A DNA stretch of 64,000 nt, from NCBI RefSeq assembly GCF_036785885.1, contig NC_092323.1:5496501-5560500 (forward strand). Reading direction: 5' to 3'. The notes under the pieces are model-generated. The model saw only the letters and a list, made by a program, of their open reading frames with translations. It ran no database searches and had not been told where the DNA came from. Below, in pieces: positions 60,528 through 64,000 of the stretch (position 1 is its first letter; the number at the start of each line of letters is the position of its first letter). Position numbers and translations under genes: made by a program. This stretch comes from Coffea arabica (Eukaryota > Streptophyta > Magnoliopsida > Gentianales > Rubiaceae).

Positions 60528-61460
60528 ATCAGCTATTTATTGATCAAAACTTGTTTGCTTGAATTGAATGAGGAAAAGATATTTATACTAGTTAATTTTC
60601 AAAGAAGAAGAAAAGGACGACCATAATGAAAGATCAGATTGCTGTAAATGTAGCTAGGGGGAGAGGGGTCTTTTGGAAACCTCGCTCCTGGAAGGGGGAG
60701 AGTAAAGTAAAAACAGGAATAAAGGCAACATCAATTAATTTCCCTCCCTTCGATCTTCTTACTACAGTCATGAATCATGATCAAAGAGATATCATCAGTG
60801 CCCAAGAAGACAATATGTATGTGAAAATGCGTGTGTTTGTTAAAGGAGTTTGGTGGTGTGCGAGTAAATTAGACGAGAGTGGGGATGAGAAGGTGTAAGG
60901 TGACCATGGAAGTCTTGTCCTATCTGGGAGTGGAAGGCATATCCCATCTAGTGTTACTTATACTAGTAGTTCCCAAATTCATCATCATTTTGCCTGGTTA
61001 GTCCGTGGCCATGCATGCAATTACCAATACTTGTGAAGCTGTCATCACCTCCTTGCAAGATTTTGTGTGTCATCATCATCATTAACAACAGCTTCTTACT
61101 TTGTTTTCATCTTCTCCTTTTCTTTCTTCTTTTCTTTTGTTCTCTTTTTTTTTTCCCCTCTTTTCCCCTGCTTTTAGCTTTTTCTTAGAAGAAAAAGATG
61201 AGTCAAGCAAAGTCCAAATAGTAATTGTCTTTTGCCAAGTCTTTCTAGTGTTCACGACACAAGTTCATTTGAGGAGCCGGATTTAGACGAAGTAGCACCC
61301 CGCATTGGACGTGCCATGCGCTTCCATCAGACAGATCCACAAAGAAAGTGTCTTCTCCACACACACACACACACCCGGCGTGGCGGGGGGCCGCACCTAA
61401 CGTTGGTAGGATTTGCAATAATTGTTGACTACAACACAGATACATCCTTGGTACCCATGG
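60528..61460. other. MATE gene 5' flank and spacer
   Basis: Contains the MATE promoter region by position. Short open frames (60626-60898, 61232-61465) show no recognisable domain. An (AC)n run lies at 61359-61373. Confidence 0.4.
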
Positions 61461-61464
61461 ACTG

Positions 61465-62365
61465 ATGGACTATACCTGGCAATTGGATGATTATACCTGG
61501 CAATTGGACTGGTTCAACGAATCTTGGATGGATTAATATTGAGTTTTCATCTAAATGGGTTATATTTAACTCATCCAACTTTAGATTTGGTTGATTGTGG
61601 ATCGGGTCATGTTGGGTTATTTCAAACCCATAATCCAAATATGACCCAACATATTAATTAATACATTTTGATACATAAACTTTTTCACATACATTTTAAC
61701 ACACAAAAATATTTTTTTTCACACATATAAACACATTTTCACATACATAAATATATTTTCACACACATAAACACACACTCACTTTTTAAATCCCTTGGAA
61801 ACACATCATAAATAGAATAATATTTTATATTGCTTGTATTGTGAATTTTAGATAATAAATTGTACATTTAAATAGATTAGCTAAAAAAATTGTTTACTTA
61901 CTTTTTAATACTACTAATTGATTGAAACTTATTTTTGTCACAACTTATTAATACTTTTACTATTCATATCTGCTTTATTGTAAGTTGTAATATTTTGTGT
62001 ATTTAAATTATTGAATGCTAGATTATATTATGCTTGAAAATGTAAGTAGTATTATAATATTGATGAGGAATTGTTAACAATGAAATAAAACAAGTTAGAG
62101 AAAAGTAAAAGAATGCAATTAGAACAAATTTAAAACCCTATTCTACGTGCATGAAATATTAACAAACAAAAGCAAGTAACAACTTGAGAACAACCACAAA
62201 AAAAAAAAAAAAAAAAGGGGAGGAAAACAACACACTCTTAAAAGGCATAATAAATTATTATAGAAGTTGAGCAAGTTAAACTACTGTTGTAAAAGTAAAA
62301 TAAGCATGAGTTTTTATTTCAAGTTTCTTTGTTCTTTTAAATAAAAATTAAAAAAATTGATTGAA

Positions 62366-62418
<53 letters not shown>

Positions 62419-62690
62419 ATTTTAAATACAAATTAGTCAATGAATTTTAACACATGTCCAAATGCAAGTGGTTGGATATATGTGCATTGAATATTGTATT
62501 TATTATTTTGAATTACTTTTAAACAAGTTGGGTATTGACTGTCCAAATAAAAAACCCAACTCGTCCAATGAATAAGTTGGGTTGCTCTTACGCAATCTAA
62601 CAAAATCCATAACTCAACTGACCCAACCCATCATTTAAAATTAATGGGCAGGTTGGGCGATTTTAGACTTTTTTGCCAACTCTAGTGGTG
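61465..62690. mobile_element. AT-rich hAT-like non-autonomous element
   Basis: Both ends carry GGGTTGGGT-type words: GGGTCATGTTGGGTTATTTC on the left and the complement of ACTGACCCAACCCATC on the right, with TGGCAA near each extremity (ACCTGGCAATTGGA and the complement of TTTTTTGCCAACTCTAG). The inside is about 1 kb of AT-rich non-coding DNA including the TA microsatellite. The end sequence style fits plant hAT elements; a target duplication was not found. The left end contains a 21-bp tandem duplication of ATTATACCTGGCAATTGGA. Confidence 0.45.
62369..62414. repeat. (TA)n microsatellite
   Basis: About 22 uninterrupted TA units, the longest in the window. Confidence 0.95.
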
Positions 62691-64000
62691 ATGAACTAAA
62701 TAGCAGCCCTGTCGTACTCAGATATTGTATGTTTACTCTTTTTCCACTCTCATTCCTTACTTTTTGTGAACGAAATGTACCATAATGTACAAAGTTTGAG
62801 TCTGGAGGATAAAATTAGTAAGGTTTGAACGATTATTATTATCAATATATTCTTTTCTACGTTTGCTTGGATTGTTTTTTTTCTAAGAAAAAAAACAACC
62901 GTTTTTTAAGGGCAGGGGGAGGGGGAGGGGGAGCTAAAACTTATAACATTTTCTGTTTCATAATTCTTCCAATAACATTGCTACGGTAAAATTTGTCTAA
63001 AAAAGCCTCCCTAAAACACTTCCCCAAACGGAGACAAAAAGTTTGGATAAATGGGAATAGTGTCACATCTCAAAATTCAACAAGACTACAACATAATAAC
63101 GTTTATAGGTTTTCTCTTATTTCTTTTTTCTGTACCATTTTTACGTCGATTATTGACAAAACAAGAAATTAAGGCAAAATAGACAACCAAGCAGCGTGAA
63201 AAGTATTTGCTTGTCAGCTTTGTGTCGATAAAGGCCCTAGCATTTCCTCCAAAAAAAAAAAAAAATTAATAACAAAGGCCACAGGAGGAGGCTCGACTGA
63301 CAAACGGAACGGAAAGGTTTGAGCTTTAAAGTTGCATCAGTTCATCCAGACAGGAGACCTAAATTGCTGTAAAAGCTCGCAATGGAGTTGCATAATACAA
63401 AAAAAAACCGAGATTCTCTGAAAAAGACTGAAATCGTCCGAACATTTTTTTGTCAGTTCTCAAAAGAAGTAATTTGTTTTTACTTTTATGTCGTTTACCA
63501 ACCCTAGACTTTTTTTTTTTTTTGGTTATTCGTCTGCTTTGCTAAGTAAATCCGTGCACTGGGACGGACGATAGTAGATAGAGCTCAACAAAACAAGGAG
63601 AAATAGATTCACCCTAAACGCACTCAACAAACCTGAATTCAGAATTAACTGACAACCTAGCAAAGTTTCCTGCATCACTTTGTTTTCGCCACAAAAGATG
63701 TACATAAAAACTTTATCCAAATATTTACGACAAAAGATTCTCTCTCTCCTCAAACTTCTCCTCTTTTTAATGGCTAAAATACACCTATCATGCAAAATTT
63801 GATGCCACTGTCAAGTACAAAATTCTCTTGAAAATATGAAAACTAATTTTTCTTATTTCAACAATTTCTTGTCGTTGTTTGAATTTTTTGCTAACCAATT
63901 ATAATCGTTAAGACAAGTTGATGGGCAAGATAACCAATATTTATAATGAAATAAAATACGGATAAAGGGTTTGTCCAATATTATATTGACCGCAAAAGCT
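62691..64000. other. Intergenic, no supported gene
   Basis: Poly-A and poly-T runs and a GGGGGA triplet repeat near 62914-62932. The open frame of 89 codons at 63526-63795 (minus) has no recognisable domain. Confidence 0.5.

Noticed and set aside
1-64000. CRISPR arrays, bacterial operons, tRNA or rRNA genes, viral insertions
   Set aside because: None seen; the repeats here are plant transposable elements and microsatellites, and no virus-like reading frame was recognised.

Overview
This is a 64 kb piece of nuclear DNA from a flowering plant. It is AT-rich and gene-poor, with intron-split genes, and every recognisable protein has close plant relatives: plastid methionine aminopeptidase, KRP/ICK cell-cycle inhibitor, B3 factor, a plant-only membrane protein and a DETOXIFICATION transporter. 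It is certainly a eudicot. A dispersed MITE resembles sequences I recall from coffee and its relatives (Rubiaceae); that is memory only and could not be tested here.

Layout, left to right. 0.1-3 kb: a long foldback element, a small MITE and the 3' end of an L1-type LINE. 3.5-4.1 kb: a broken patatin-like lipase (minus). 5.0-10.8 kb: a ten-exon MAP1B-type methionine aminopeptidase (minus), with a MULE-type MITE that keeps its 9-bp target duplication in intron 5. 11-24 kb: a gene desert of MITEs, microsatellites and a SINE. 24.2-25.5 kb: a four-exon KRP/ICK CDK inhibitor (plus). 25.5-31.7 kb: no genes, one MITE with an internal tandem repeat and one SINE. 31.7-35.3 kb: a nine-exon At3g27390-like membrane protein (minus). 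35.3-42.3 kb: MITEs and two more SINE relatives. 42.3-46.2 kb: a B3-domain nuclear protein (plus). 48.0-48.8 kb: a small plant-specific protein of unknown function (minus). 51.4-52.2 kb: a second large foldback element. 55.7-56.6 kb: a calmodulin-like pseudogene plus a partial tandem copy. 57.7-58.9 kb: a purine/pyrimidine inverted tract and a roughly 400-bp tandem repeat. 58.9-60.5 kb: an intronless MATE transporter (minus). The remainder is AT-rich repeat DNA.

The genes do not form a pathway; they are independent housekeeping or developmental loci, as expected for plant chromatin. Exon models for the four multi-exon genes were assembled by hand from GT/AG sites and reading phase, and each closes to a whole number of codons (356, 230, 579 and 527 residues).

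I found no convincing new biological system. The most useful observations are a mosaic SINE family (four copies, two with crisp 15-bp and one with 17-bp target duplications), one MITE family present at least seven times, two long-arm foldback elements, and two decaying genes whose lesions can be read directly.
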